In this document: positions 16,263 through 25,866 of the stretch, piece by piece
Numbering within the stretch: position 1 is the first letter of the stretch
Layout: every line of letters starts with the position of its first letter
Assembly: GCF_020564625.1 (NCBI RefSeq)
Contig: NZ_JAJBZT010000004.1
Coordinates: 248,001-312,000 of the forward strand
Direction: 5' to 3'
DNA length: 64,000 bases
DNA from: Leeia speluncae
GTDB taxonomy: Bacteria > Pseudomonadota > Gammaproteobacteria > Burkholderiales > Leeiaceae
Notes under the pieces: model-generated
What the model was told of the DNA's origin: nothing
Database searches by the model: none
The model's input: the letters and a program-made list of their open reading frames with translations, nothing else
Made by a program: the position numbers and the translations under genes

Positions 16263-19200
16263 TTAGAACCCTGCATCCTGCCAAAATTTCTCCAGTCGTT
16301 TGGCGGAGATGGGGTAAGGGGTGCGGAGTTCTTGCGCAAAGAGCGATACATGGAGTTCTTCTAGCATCCAGCGGAACTCTTCAAGTTTGGCTTCCGTGCG
16401 ATTCATCTGCTGGTTTAGTTGTACTCTTGCCTGATATTTATTCCACCATGTTTGCAAGGTCGCCGTATGCTTTTGGTCCCTGTCTTTCGCTGTTGGATAC
16501 TTCTCTAGCCGCAGTTGAATGCCTTTGAGGTAACGAGGGACGTTGGTGAGTGATGTCCATGGGGTTTGTTGTAAAAAGGATTTGTAAACTAACCGATCAA
16601 GCTGTTGACTGAGCACATTCACGAGTGGTCGTGTGCTGGCGTCAGGCTTATCTAGTTTCTGCTTGATACTCGACCATAATGGGGCGATTTCACTTAGTAA
16701 CCGAAGCAGGCCTTGTGTCACAGCAGGGAGCCTTGTTCTCGCTCTTGCTTTTTGTTCTTCAAATGCTTTTTGGTGACGAGGTAATTCGTCGTCGCCAATA
16801 AAAGCACGGTCTGCAACCGCGGTAATAAAATCATCTAGTAATTCGTCGCTATTGCAGAGATTGCGTAGTTGCAAGCTAATTTGCGTCCAATTGGCGAGCC
16901 CTTTTTGCCATTGCTTAAGGTGATCTTTTAACACAATGCGTAAAAGTCTTCTTACTCCTGCTCTATGAGCGCTGATCGCTTCTTCTGCTGTATCTAGTAG
17001 CATGACCGCTACGGAGTCATCCATATCGACTAGTGCGGGGTAGCCGGTGAGTTGCGCGCCATTTTGAGTAAAGGTGAGCGACTCAGGTAGTTCTCCGCAT
17101 GTCCAGTCGAGTAGCCCAGTTTGTTCTAATGGGGCTGAGACGGTTTGGCGGAAAGTTAACTGTGCAGCATTACCTAGTTCTCGCTGCAAAGCGGGTAAAT
17201 CTCGTCCACAAGCTAACTCTTGGTTGGCTTCATCTAAGACGCGATAGTTCATTTGTAAGTGAGGCGGAAGCTCTGCTAGTGGCCAGTCTTCCATCTTGAC
17301 CGGATGTTGCGTGCGCTTTTGCAAGGCGTTTGCCAGTGTCTCCAGTAGATCCCCCCGAACCTGCATTGTGCCCATCAGTGCTGTCACCGTATCCGGCACA
17401 GGAACACATAAGCGACGAATTGACTTCGGCAAGTTTTTGACTAGCCAAGTAATTTTCTCACGCGCCATTCCAGGGACTAGCCAGCTAAAATCGGATGGTC
17501 GGAGGGTATTCAGTATCGCTAGTGGAACCGCAACGGTCACCCCATCTAGTGGATGCGCCGGCTCGAATCGATAGGAAAGATCAAACTCATGATCACCTAC
17601 TGTGATTCGATCGGGAAATAGGGTTTCGGTCACATGCGCAGCTTCATGCTGCATGAGGCTTTCTTTGCTCAGAAATAGCAGTTTAGGCTGTGTTTGCTCT
17701 GCTTTTTTTCGCCAGGCTTCAAAGCTGGTTCCGCCCACGATATCCGCAGGGAGGAGTTGATCAAAAAAGCTAACAATTCGGTCTGCATTGACTAGTACGT
17801 CTTGGCGGCGGGCCCGGTGTTCTAATTCTTCCACTTCGGCAATTAGCTTGCGGTTGTGGACAAAGAATGGGGCGCGGCTATCGTAATCAAAATGAGCTAG
17901 CGCATCACGGATGAAAATCTCGCGTGATTCAACAGGATTTATCTGCCCATAGCTAATGCGCCGACGCGGAACGAGGGTTAGTCCGAAAAGTGTTACTTTT
18001 TCGAAAGCCACTACTTGTTTGCTGCCGCGATCCCAGCGAGGATCAAACCAATACCTTTTGATGAGATGCTTTGCCATGTGCTCGACCCATTCGGGTTCGA
18101 TTTTAGCAACACTTCTCGCATACAGTTTGCCAGTGTCGGTAAGTTCTGCCGCCAAGATCCACTTCGGGCGGCTTTTCTTGAGCCCGGAACCGGGTGAAAC
18201 TAAGAAGCGACTACCGCGTGCGGAGAGGTAATCTCCTTGCTCTGTCAAAAAGCCAATATTGCCGATTAAGCCCGCTAGTAGTGCTTTGTGAATTTGCTCG
18301 AAAGTAGCTGGCGCATCCGCTTGGCGAAGGGATAGTTCACCTGCAATGCTGGCAAGCTGCCCATGTAGTTCACGCCATTCCCGTAATCTGAGATGAGACA
18401 AGAAATGGTCGTGGCATTGCTGAACTAACTTACGATTTGATTCTTTATGTTTGAGCGCGTCTTCAAACCAATCCCAGAGTTTTAGATAGGCGAGGAAATC
18501 TGAACGCTCGTCATTAAATTGCGCTTGTCGTTGCTGGGCTGCTTCACGTGCATCAATAGGGCGTTCGCGCGGATCTTGAATAGAGAGACCTGAAGCGATA
18601 ATCAACATTTCACGCAGGCAATGTTGTTCTTCACCCGCTAATAGTAAGCGGCCAATTTTCGGGTCTACCGGCAACTTAGCTAGTTTTTCACCGAGGCGTG
18701 TCAATTGCCGTTGTTCGTCTACTGCGCCAAGTTCTTGCAGTACTTGATAACCATCGTGTACTGCGCGAGATGTAGGAGGTTCGATAAATGGGAAATCATC
18801 GACAGATCCAAGCTTAAGCGCGGCCATCCGCAAAATCACGCTTGCTAAGCTGGAGCGTAAAATTTCAGGATCAGTGAATGCAGGACGTTGCTGAAAATCT
18901 TGCTCGGCATATAAGCGGATACAAACACCCGCAGACACACGACCGCATCGGCCTGCACGCTGACGTGCGGCCGCTTGGCTAATTGGTTCAATCAGCAATT
19001 GAGTGACTTTTGCGCGTGGGCTATAGCGGTTAACCCGTGCTAAGCCCGTATCCACAACATAGCGAATACCTGGAACGGTGAGAGAGGTCTCTGCCACGTT
19101 GGTTGCCAACACAATACGTCTACCGCCATGAGCGGCAAATACGCGCTGCTGCTCTTCGTGTGAAAGACGCGCAAAAAGCGGCATAATTTCTGTGCCGGGC

Positions 19201-20138
19201 TTGTGGTGCTTTCTTAACGCTTCCGCAGTATCACGAATTTCCCGTTCGCCGGGTAAGAAAACCAGAATATCTCCTGGGCCTTGCATAGAAAGCTCATCAC
19301 ATGCTTCGACAATCGAGCGTTCCATATCCACTTCACGATCATCTTCATCTTCTGCAAGAAGTGGACGGTATCGCATTTCAACGGGGAATGTACGCCCAGA
19401 AACTTCGATTACTGGCGCCCCATTAAAATGTTTCGAGAAGCGATCTGCATCAATCGTTGCAGAAGTAATAATTACTTTTAGATCTGGGCGTTGTGGTAGT
19501 AATTGCTTTAAATAGCCAAGCAGGAAGTCGATATTCAGGCTGCGCTCGTGCGCCTCATCGATAATGAGCGTGTCGTAATTACTTAATAATCGATCGCCTT
19601 GCGTTTCTGCTAGCAAGATGCCGTCAGTCATTAGCTTGATACAGGTATCGCGAGAGAAATTATCCGCAAAACGTACCTGATACCCCACCAATTGCCCCAT
19701 TGGGGATTTCAATTCTTGCGCAATTCGGGACGCCACCGAACGAGCCGCGAGTCGTCTGGGTTGGGTATGGCCAATTAGGCCATCTACGCCTCTGCCAAGC
19801 GCTAAACACAGTTTAGGGATCTGTGTTGTTTTTCCTGAACCCGTTTCGCCACAAATAATCGTGACCTGATGTTGGCTAATTGCCGCTGCAATGTCTTCCA
19901 TTTTTTCGTGGAAGGGCAGATCACCAGCAAACTCTACCTTGGGTAATTGCGCAATTTTTGCCTCGCGTTGTTGAACCGATTGTTCAATAGCGGTAGTGAG
20001 TTCTGCCACCATCCGATCAACCGGTTTTTGTTCTTTGATGCGCTGGCGTATTTGGTGCAATTTCTTGCGATAAAACGCGCGGTCTTTACCAAGGCATTGG
20101 TCAATTTGTAGGAATAGCGTTTGAAGTGAATCGGTCAT
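16263..20138 (-). CDS. hrpA: ATP-dependent RNA helicase HrpA
   Basis: DEAH-box helicase of 1291 residues, the length of full HrpA. Walker A GETGSGKT is at residues 97-104, DEAH at 194-197, the SAT motif is ITSATID, and motif VI is QRAGRCGRVSAG. The helicase-associated domain and the long HrpA-specific C-terminal part (about residues 700-1291) follow. In enterics HrpA acts on stalled ribosomes and mRNA processing. It stands alone, convergent with the SnoaL-like gene 11 bases away and divergent from panD. Confidence 0.96.
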   Translation of the reverse strand: MTDSLQTLFLQIDQCLGKDRAFYRKKLHQIRQRIKEQKPVDRMVAELTTAIEQSVQQREAKIAQLPKVEFAGDLPFHEKMEDIAAAISQHQVTIICGETGSGKTTQIPKLCLALGRGVDGLIGHTQPRRLAARSVASRIAQELKSPMGQLVGYQVRFADNFSRDTCIKLMTDGILLAETQGDRLLSNYDTLIIDEAHERSLNIDFLLGYLKQLLPQRPDLKVIITSATIDADRFSKHFNGAPVIEVSGRTFPVEMRYRPLLAEDEDDREVDMERSIVEACDELSMQGPGDILVFLPGEREIRDTAEALRKHHKPGTEIMPLFARLSHEEQQRVFAAHGGRRIVLATNVAETSLTVPGIRYVVDTGLARVNRYSPRAKVTQLLIEPISQAAARQRAGRCGRVSAGVCIRLYAEQDFQQRPAFTDPEILRSSLASVILRMAALKLGSVDDFPFIEPPTSRAVHDGYQVLQELGAVDEQRQLTRLGEKLAKLPVDPKIGRLLLAGEEQHCLREMLIIASGLSIQDPRERPIDAREAAQQRQAQFNDERSDFLAYLKLWDWFEDALKHKESNRKLVQQCHDHFLSHLRLREWRELHGQLASIAGELSLRQADAPATFEQIHKALLAGLIGNIGFLTEQGDYLSARGSRFLVSPGSGLKKSRPKWILAAELTDTGKLYARSVAKIEPEWVEHMAKHLIKRYWFDPRWDRGSKQVVAFEKVTLFGLTLVPRRRISYGQINPVESREIFIRDALAHFDYDSRAPFFVHNRKLIAEVEELEHRARRQDVLVNADRIVSFFDQLLPADIVGGTSFEAWRKKAEQTQPKLLFLSKESLMQHEAAHVTETLFPDRITVGDHEFDLSYRFEPAHPLDGVTVAVPLAILNTLRPSDFSWLVPGMAREKITWLVKNLPKSIRRLCVPVPDTVTALMGTMQVRGDLLETLANALQKRTQHPVKMEDWPLAELPPHLQMNYRVLDEANQELACGRDLPALQRELGNAAQLTFRQTVSAPLEQTGLLDWTCGELPESLTFTQNGAQLTGYPALVDMDDSVAVMLLDTAEEAISAHRAGVRRLLRIVLKDHLKQWQKGLANWTQISLQLRNLCNSDELLDDFITAVADRAFIGDDELPRHQKAFEEQKARARTRLPAVTQGLLRLLSEIAPLWSSIKQKLDKPDASTRPLVNVLSQQLDRLVYKSFLQQTPWTSLTNVPRYLKGIQLRLEKYPTAKDRDQKHTATLQTWWNKYQARVQLNQQMNRTEAKLEEFRWMLEELHVSLFAQELRTPYPISAKRLEKFWQDAGF

Positions 20139-20310
20139 TGGTCAATTATCTGCTGGCTGGAAAGGGCTTACCAGCGGGTTAGAAACAAATTAAACATTGG
20201 ATAAAAAATACATGCCAAATTCTACCATGCAAGGTCGGTTTACTCATTGTTTGGCTGCATTATCTTCCCTAAAATCGCCAGACTTTTATCAACTGGCTAA
20301 GGTCCCCACC

Positions 20311-20691
20311 ATGCTACGTACTTTATTAAAGTCGAAACTTCATCGTGTGACGGTCACGCATAGCGAGCTTCATTATGAAGGCTCCTGCGCAATCGATGAA
20401 AATCTACTGGAAGCAGCTAATATTTGTGAAAACGAACAGATTGATATTTACAACATCAATAATGGTGAGCGATTCACTACTTACGCCATTCGCGCAGAAC
20501 GCGGATCGGGGGTGATCTCGCTGAATGGTGCCGCGGCTCGCCGAGCAATGGTCGGTGATCTTGTTATCATCGCTACTTATGGGCAATACGCCGAGAGCGA
20601 GCTGGCAAATTATGCGCCAGCCTTGGTCTATGTAACAGAAAAGAATCAAATCAAAGGTACTGCGGGAGCGATTCCTGTACAAGCAGCATAA
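20311..20691 (+). CDS. panD: Aspartate 1-decarboxylase proenzyme
   Basis: Makes beta-alanine from L-aspartate for pantothenate and coenzyme A. The ATG at 20311 gives 126 residues, the standard length, with AAGG 8 bases upstream. An upstream in-frame start at 20197 would add an unrelated 38-residue leader. Self-cleavage between Gly24 and Ser25 (YEGSCAID) creates the pyruvoyl cofactor, and Lys9 of the substrate pocket is conserved. No panB or panC is next to it. Confidence 0.96.
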   Translation: MLRTLLKSKLHRVTVTHSELHYEGSCAIDENLLEAANICENEQIDIYNINNGERFTTYAIRAERGSGVISLNGAAARRAMVGDLVIIATYGQYAESELANYAPALVYVTEKNQIKGTAGAIPVQAA

Positions 20692-20806
20692 ACGGTTTGA
20701 TTAAAAGTGGCTGAGGATGCAAGAGTGTATTGCACATGTTTTGTATCCTTGGCCAATTTATCCCTGTATTTTCAGCACCTTATCTTCTCTACAAAAGAGG
20801 CTTTCG

Positions 20807-21787
20807 GTGCGAATCAAGTCATTTCTGCTCATCCTTTTGCTAGTGTCACATTCCATTTATGCGAAGACGCTAGTTGTTGGTGTCACCTCTTGGATTGGTG
20901 TTGCGCCACTGAGCGTGGCAGAAGCAAAAGGATATTGGAAAGAACAGGGTCTTTCTGTAGAAATTAAAAAATACACCCTCTATGAGGATCTATTCCGAGA
21001 TTACAAAAATAGGAAAGTAGATGTCCTCTATGACATGACGGGCACTTGGGTAGATCTATCTCTTCAAGGGGTTCCGATTACCCTTTTGGCTGAAACCGAT
21101 TGGTCAAATGGCAGTGATAAAGTCATTATCAAACAATCACTAAAGCAGATAAATACGTTAAAAGGGAAAGAGGTTGGTATTTATCTGAATAAATCTTCCG
21201 TTACTTTTTTTCTTCATACCTTTCTAAAGCAACATGGACTCTCGCTTTCTGATGTAAAACTAAAAGAGTTAGATGGCGAACCACTGGCAAAAGCCTTTAT
21301 CCAGAATCAATTCCCACTTATTGTGTTGTATGACCCCCCAGCACTAACTGCTAGTAATCAAGGCAAGGGATATGTTGTCGCAGACACGTCTGATTATCCG
21401 GGTGTAATGCCGGAAGGCTTTGCAATACACCCAGACAGTCTCAATCAATTCGGGGATGAGACCTTGGCAAAGTTTTTTGGTGGTTGGATAAAAGCACGTC
21501 AATGGATGGCAGAAACGGACGATTGGAAGACTTTAGGGGCGATATTAAACAAAAAAACGTTTGCAGGAGAACCGGCGTATGACTCACTCGAACTAATCGG
21601 GATGCTGAACTCCATCAAATTTCATAGTCGATCGACGCTTTTACAAAGGAATAAAGACGGTGGAGGGATGTCTATCTACTTGCAGCAACTGACCCAATTT
21701 TTGCGGGAGACAGGGAAGCTACAAAAGAATCTCAATCTCGACACCTTGGTAAACACGCGCGCGATCATGATGGCACTATCACGTTAG
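20807..21787 (+). CDS. Orphan NitT/TauT-type ABC substrate-binding protein
   Basis: Exported periplasmic binding protein of 326 residues, counted from the GTG at 20807, which has AAAGAGG 6 bases upstream. A signal peptide of about 19 residues ends at YAKT. The start VVGVTSWIGVAPLSVAEAKGYWKEQGLSVEI is typical of the NMT1/TauA group. No permease or ATPase gene is nearby. The next gene codes a receiver-GGDEF protein 167 bases downstream, so a sensory role is possible. The ligand could be a sulfonate, a pyrimidine precursor or an anion; this is not decidable here. Confidence 0.82.
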   Translation: MRIKSFLLILLLVSHSIYAKTLVVGVTSWIGVAPLSVAEAKGYWKEQGLSVEIKKYTLYEDLFRDYKNRKVDVLYDMTGTWVDLSLQGVPITLLAETDWSNGSDKVIIKQSLKQINTLKGKEVGIYLNKSSVTFFLHTFLKQHGLSLSDVKLKELDGEPLAKAFIQNQFPLIVLYDPPALTASNQGKGYVVADTSDYPGVMPEGFAIHPDSLNQFGDETLAKFFGGWIKARQWMAETDDWKTLGAILNKKTFAGEPAYDSLELIGMLNSIKFHSRSTLLQRNKDGGGMSIYLQQLTQFLRETGKLQKNLNLDTLVNTRAIMMALSR

Positions 21788-21818
21788 TTGATTGTACGAT
21801 CATTCCGTTGTTAAAGGT

Positions 21819-21836
21819 ATTGACTAATTGGTCAAT
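21819..21836. promoter_or_regulatory. Palindrome upstream of the GGDEF gene
   Basis: Inverted repeat ATTGAC-TAATTG-GTCAAT, about 120 bases upstream of the GGDEF gene. A weak -10 (TATCAT at 21845-21850) follows. It may be an operator; support is structural only. Confidence 0.35.
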
Positions 21837-21954
21837 AATCTATCTATCATGATTTGTACCGTGTTCGAGTGCGTGCTACTATTTTACATTTTGCAGCAGC
21901 CTGTAAAGGCGCTGACAATGATTTGTAAATACGCACTAAATATAAGATCATTTT

Positions 21955-23565
21955 ATGGATATGCCATATCTTCCTACCGAGCTTGCTGAGCGTCGGTTCT
22001 TACTTGATAGCGCATGGCGGCACTATGTGGCTGCTCCAGAGTTTGATCACTTTGTCGAGTTTGTGGTGACACTAAGTAGCCTGACAGAGTTTTTAGTCGC
22101 GAAACATATCTCCGGCTTAATGCAATTAGCAGAGGTATTAGAGCAACAAGCGCTAGAATTGTATGGTGTACCGCATCCTATTTCTACAGATGAACTATCC
22201 AACCTAAGCGATAAAATTGCCAGTTTAGATCATCTCCTCATTCAGCATGTAGAGAGACAAGAATTCACACAAGAACGCCGCAAAAGTAATAACGACCAAA
22301 CCAAATCTGAATGGCTGGGCTTTAGAAGCGTCTGGTTATTAAGCTCAACCCCAAGCAGATGGGCAGACATGCTTCAGCAATTGGGCTATTTTGGTTTAGC
22401 TGCTACAGCACACGATTGGGCTAAGTTACCCGCGGTAACCGATGAAATGCCGATGTTGCTGATCGATGCGTCGGCGGCAGATGCCAACACTTGGCGGATG
22501 AAGGTTAAACAACTCCGCGCTGGCTATCCAACCTGCCGAATCGTTGCCTTTGGCATGAAATCAGACTTCGAACTCCTTCAAGTCTCTTTAAAAGAGGGTT
22601 GTGAGTTCTGCTTACTAGAAGATACGCCAGTCCATCAAATTGTGTCTCAGTTACTCACGCTGAGTGAAGCTGTTGAAGATGAACCCTACAAAGTCTTGAT
22701 TGTAGAGGACTCAAAAACCGCCACTAAGCTGACCCAGCAAGCATTAAACGAACATCAAATTGTGACGCGTGCAATTGCTGCGCCCCAAGGCGTCTTGTCA
22801 GAACTAGCCGCATTCCAGCCAGACCTAATTCTGATGGATATGCACATGCCGGGCTGTACCGGTGTAGAAGCTGCTAGGGTGATTCGTCAACACCAACAAT
22901 ACCTCTCAATCCCTATCGTCTATTTGTCGAGTGAGACAGATGTCGCGCTGCAAATCGAGGCGCTGAGAATTGGTGGGGATTTATTCCTAACAAAACCATT
23001 TAACCCCGTCTTTTTAAATGCCATTGTTAAAAGTACGGTTGAGCGTTATCGGGCATTACGCTGGTCGATGTACCGTGATAGCCTTACAGGGCTCCATAAC
23101 CATACCAGTACCAAGGTAGCGATTGAGGCGAGCATGCTTCAATGTAAACAGGCTGGTTCGCCAATGTCAGTTATCATGATTGATATCGATCACTTTAAAC
23201 AAGTAAACGATCGCTATGGACATCCGGTCGGGGATCAAGTGATCCGTTCTTTGGCTTGGTTATTACGACGTCGTTTACGCAAAACCGATGTGGTTGGTCG
23301 CTATGGTGGCGAAGAGTTTTTATTGGGATTACCAGGCGTGAATGCGGATCAAGCACATCAGATTCTCGATAAAATCCGTGTTGACTTTGGGCGACTACAG
23401 CACCCAGAAGGTAGCTCGTTCTTTCATACCACCTTCAGTGGCGGTATTGCCGATTGTAAAATCACTGATCATATCGATGGCTTAATTAACGCTGCAGATG
23501 CTGCTTTATATCAAGCCAAACATGCCGGTAGAAATTGCCTCAAGATTTTTACATCAGGCATTTAG
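21955..23565 (+). CDS. Response regulator diguanylate cyclase (REC-GGDEF) with extended N-terminus
   Basis: Predicted c-di-GMP synthase of 536 residues. Residues 1-115 are helical and unassigned. Residues of about 122-235 look like a degenerate receiver (SVWLLSS, MLLIDAS) with no clear phosphoacceptor. A full receiver follows at about 244-360, with Asp252, phosphoacceptor Asp295 (LMDMHMP) and Lys347. The GGDEF domain (about 370-536) has an intact GGEEF at 451-455 and an inhibitory RxxD at 442-445, five residues ahead. It should therefore be active and product-inhibited. The ATG at 21961 is an alternative start. No partner kinase is adjacent. Confidence 0.92.
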   Translation: MDMPYLPTELAERRFLLDSAWRHYVAAPEFDHFVEFVVTLSSLTEFLVAKHISGLMQLAEVLEQQALELYGVPHPISTDELSNLSDKIASLDHLLIQHVERQEFTQERRKSNNDQTKSEWLGFRSVWLLSSTPSRWADMLQQLGYFGLAATAHDWAKLPAVTDEMPMLLIDASAADANTWRMKVKQLRAGYPTCRIVAFGMKSDFELLQVSLKEGCEFCLLEDTPVHQIVSQLLTLSEAVEDEPYKVLIVEDSKTATKLTQQALNEHQIVTRAIAAPQGVLSELAAFQPDLILMDMHMPGCTGVEAARVIRQHQQYLSIPIVYLSSETDVALQIEALRIGGDLFLTKPFNPVFLNAIVKSTVERYRALRWSMYRDSLTGLHNHTSTKVAIEASMLQCKQAGSPMSVIMIDIDHFKQVNDRYGHPVGDQVIRSLAWLLRRRLRKTDVVGRYGGEEFLLGLPGVNADQAHQILDKIRVDFGRLQHPEGSSFFHTTFSGGIADCKITDHIDGLINAADAALYQAKHAGRNCLKIFTSGI

Positions 23566-23577
23566 CCCCTTTCAGTA

Positions 23578-23606
23578 CTGACAATCATATAGAACGATCG
23601 TACAAT
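23578..23606 (+). promoter_or_regulatory. Promoter of dinB
   Basis: -35 CTGACA (23578-23583, 5 of 6), a 17-base spacer and -10 TACAAT (23601-23606, 5 of 6). It sits 40 bases before the dinB ATG and predicts a start near 23613. Confidence 0.65.
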
Positions 23607-23609
23607 ATG

Positions 23610-23630
23610 GTCTAAATCATTACTTTAGAC
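23610..23630. promoter_or_regulatory. Operator-like inverted repeat at the dinB start point
   Basis: Perfect arms GTCTAAA (23610-23616) and TTTAGAC (23624-23630) around 7 bases, placed over the predicted transcription start. A repressor bound here would block dinB. It does not match the CTGT-N8-ACAG LexA form. Confidence 0.5.
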
Positions 23631-23646
23631 TAACCTCTCGTTTGAC

Positions 23647-24726
23647 ATGATCGAGCCACTTCGAAAAATCATTCACATTGATTGTGATTGCTTCTACGCC
23701 TCTGTAGAGATGCGAGATGAGCCTACTTATAGAGGGATTCCTCTGGCAGTCGGTGGTGCCGCCGATCGAAGAGGCGTGATTGCGACTTGTAATTACGAAG
23801 CCCGGAAGTTTGGCGTTCGATCAGCCATGTCTACCTATAAAGCAATCCAGTTATGCCCACATCTAAAAGTCGTTCCGCCTGATTTCCCCCGTTATCGCGA
23901 AGCATCGCTACAAATTCGCGCTATCTTTGCAGACTACACAGACTTAATCGAACCGCTTTCATTAGACGAGGCCTATTTAGATGTTACCGGTGTTGATCTC
24001 TGTAAAGGGAGCGCCACCTTAATGGCAAAAGAAATCCGCCAGCGAATTGAGCAAACAGTCGGTATAACTGCCTCTGCGGGCATTGCACCTAATAAACTAC
24101 TCGCCAAAATTGCCAGTGATTGGAATAAACCGAATGGGCAATTCCTGATTCGCCCAGAGGATGTTTCCGATTTTATCACCACGCTGCCTGCTGCTAAATT
24201 GTGGGGCGTAGGGAAGGTGACTGCAGAAAAACTCAGTAAATTAGGGATTGAAACCTGCCTAGATATGCAAGGCTGGTCGCTAGCGGCATTAGTGCAGAAT
24301 TTTGGTAAGTTTGGCCAGCAACTCTATGACCAATGTAGAGGGGTAGATTCGAGAAGTGTCGCGCCACACGAGCGGAGAAAGTCTTTGTCGGTTGAATATA
24401 CGTTCGATCAAGATCTGACGACTGAAGAAAGCTGCTTGAGTAAAATCCCTGTTTTATTCGAAGACTGGATGAAACGGATGAAAAAATCGGCTAGCGAACA
24501 GCCGCATAAAGCCTTTGTGAAAATAAAGTACGCAGATTTTAGCCAAACCACCATGGAGTGTGTTTGCGAACAACCAGATCTCCATACCTTTGAAGGGTTG
24601 TTAAAGCAGGCATTACCAAGAAAGCAGCAGGCGGTTCGTTTATTAGGGTTGGGTGTTCGATTTCACGATAAAGCACCTTTGCCAGAGGGTATACAACTAC
24701 CACTCTGGCAAGATGGGGATTACTAA
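23647..24726 (+). CDS. dinB: DNA polymerase IV
   Basis: Y-family translesion polymerase of 359 residues. Catalytic acids are Asp12 (HIDCDCFYASVE) and Asp107-Glu108 (SLDEAYLD). The fingers region RRGVIATCNYEARKFGV and the helix-hairpin-helix LWGVGKVTAEKLSKLGI are present. The C-terminal tail ends soon after LPLW, so a beta-clamp motif probably lies at QLPLW. No clear ribosome binding site precedes the ATG. It is expressed from its own promoter with an operator-like repeat. Confidence 0.96.
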   Translation: MIEPLRKIIHIDCDCFYASVEMRDEPTYRGIPLAVGGAADRRGVIATCNYEARKFGVRSAMSTYKAIQLCPHLKVVPPDFPRYREASLQIRAIFADYTDLIEPLSLDEAYLDVTGVDLCKGSATLMAKEIRQRIEQTVGITASAGIAPNKLLAKIASDWNKPNGQFLIRPEDVSDFITTLPAAKLWGVGKVTAEKLSKLGIETCLDMQGWSLAALVQNFGKFGQQLYDQCRGVDSRSVAPHERRKSLSVEYTFDQDLTTEESCLSKIPVLFEDWMKRMKKSASEQPHKAFVKIKYADFSQTTMECVCEQPDLHTFEGLLKQALPRKQQAVRLLGLGVRFHDKAPLPEGIQLPLWQDGDY

Positions 24727-24740
24727 CTTAGATTAGACGA

Positions 24741-25703
24741 TTACTTTACTTCGGTTGCTTTCACTGGTCGGTAAAGGGATAACACCACCGATCCAGCAAT
24801 TAGCAAGAAAACTACCCCGAGTGAAACCCCTACCGGAATCTTCCAGAATTCCACTACTAGCATCTTCACACCAATAAACCCAAGTACTAAAGCCAATCCA
24901 AATTTCAATAAATGGAACCGATCTGCCATGTCTGCTAGTAAGAAGTACATGGCACGCAAACCTAAGATCGCAAAGATATTACTGGTGAACACAATAAATG
25001 GATCGGTTGTCACGGCAAAAATTGCAGGAATACTATCCACCGCAAAAATCAGATCAGAAAGTTCGATCATAATTAATACGAGCAATAATGGTGTGCCGTA
25101 GCGGATACCGTTCTTAACAATAAAGAATTTTTCTTCAGCAAACTCATCAGTTAAGCGAATGTGTTTTTTCACCCATTTTAGTAGCCCATTGTTGCCTAAA
25201 TCTTCTTTTTCTTCGCTGCTAAACCACATTTTAATCGCGGTAAAGACGAGGAAAGCGCCAAAAATATACAAGACCCAGTGAAAGCGGCTGATGAGCGCGC
25301 TACCCAATACAATCATCACCGCACGCATGATAATCGCACCAAGCACACCGTAAACCAATACTCTTCGCTGATACTGTGCAGGCACAGAGAAGTAGCTAAA
25401 AATCATCAAGAAGACGAAGATGTTATCAATGGCCAATGCTTTTTCAATGAGATAGCCAGTAAAGAACGCGAGGGAAACGTCGTTAGCTACTTCTCTCGTC
25501 GCCGTTTGATCTAGGTAAATCCACAAGCCTAAATTAAACAATAAGGCGATGCTAAACCAAACAGCAGACCAAGTTAGCGCTTCTTTGGTTGAAATTTTGT
25601 GTGCACCTTGGTTCTTCATTGCAAGCATGTCAATTGCAATCATCACCGCGATAATGACTAGGAAGACGATCCACAAGAGTGGGTTGTTACCTATGGTTTG
25701 CAT
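24741..25703 (-). CDS. TerC-family integral membrane protein
   Basis: TerC/Alx-type inner-membrane protein of about 320 residues. I chose the Met at 25703 (MQTIGNNPLLWIVFLVII), which follows GAGG closely; an upstream ATG at 25760 would add a polar 19-residue leader unlike the family. About nine hydrophobic segments are present, with acidic membrane motifs EKALAIDNIFVF and ELSDLIFAVDSIPAI typical of the family. Members are linked to manganese export, metal homeostasis or tellurite resistance. I saw no manganese riboswitch upstream. Confidence 0.9.
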   Translation of the reverse strand: MQTIGNNPLLWIVFLVIIAVMIAIDMLAMKNQGAHKISTKEALTWSAVWFSIALLFNLGLWIYLDQTATREVANDVSLAFFTGYLIEKALAIDNIFVFLMIFSYFSVPAQYQRRVLVYGVLGAIIMRAVMIVLGSALISRFHWVLYIFGAFLVFTAIKMWFSSEEKEDLGNNGLLKWVKKHIRLTDEFAEEKFFIVKNGIRYGTPLLLVLIMIELSDLIFAVDSIPAIFAVTTDPFIVFTSNIFAILGLRAMYFLLADMADRFHLLKFGLALVLGFIGVKMLVVEFWKIPVGVSLGVVFLLIAGSVVLSLYRPVKATEVK

Positions 25704-25866
25704 ATAATCCTCATGTAAAAACAAAAATTGATTACTTTTTACATTAGACTTATTTAGCATTAGTACAAGTCTCTGAGAATTTGTTCCGTGCAGTCTATGG
25801 AATAATTTCGCAAGCGGTTACAATCGAATTATCCCTTTTTCATGTATTCATCATCGTTAGGACATA

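Noticed and set aside
23578-23646. A LexA box at dinB
   Set aside because: No CTGT-N8-ACAG sequence was found; the inverted repeat there has different arms and spacing.
25704-25866. A manganese (yybP-ykoY) riboswitch before terC
   Set aside because: The gap is short, shared with a divergent gene, and I saw no matching stem pattern.
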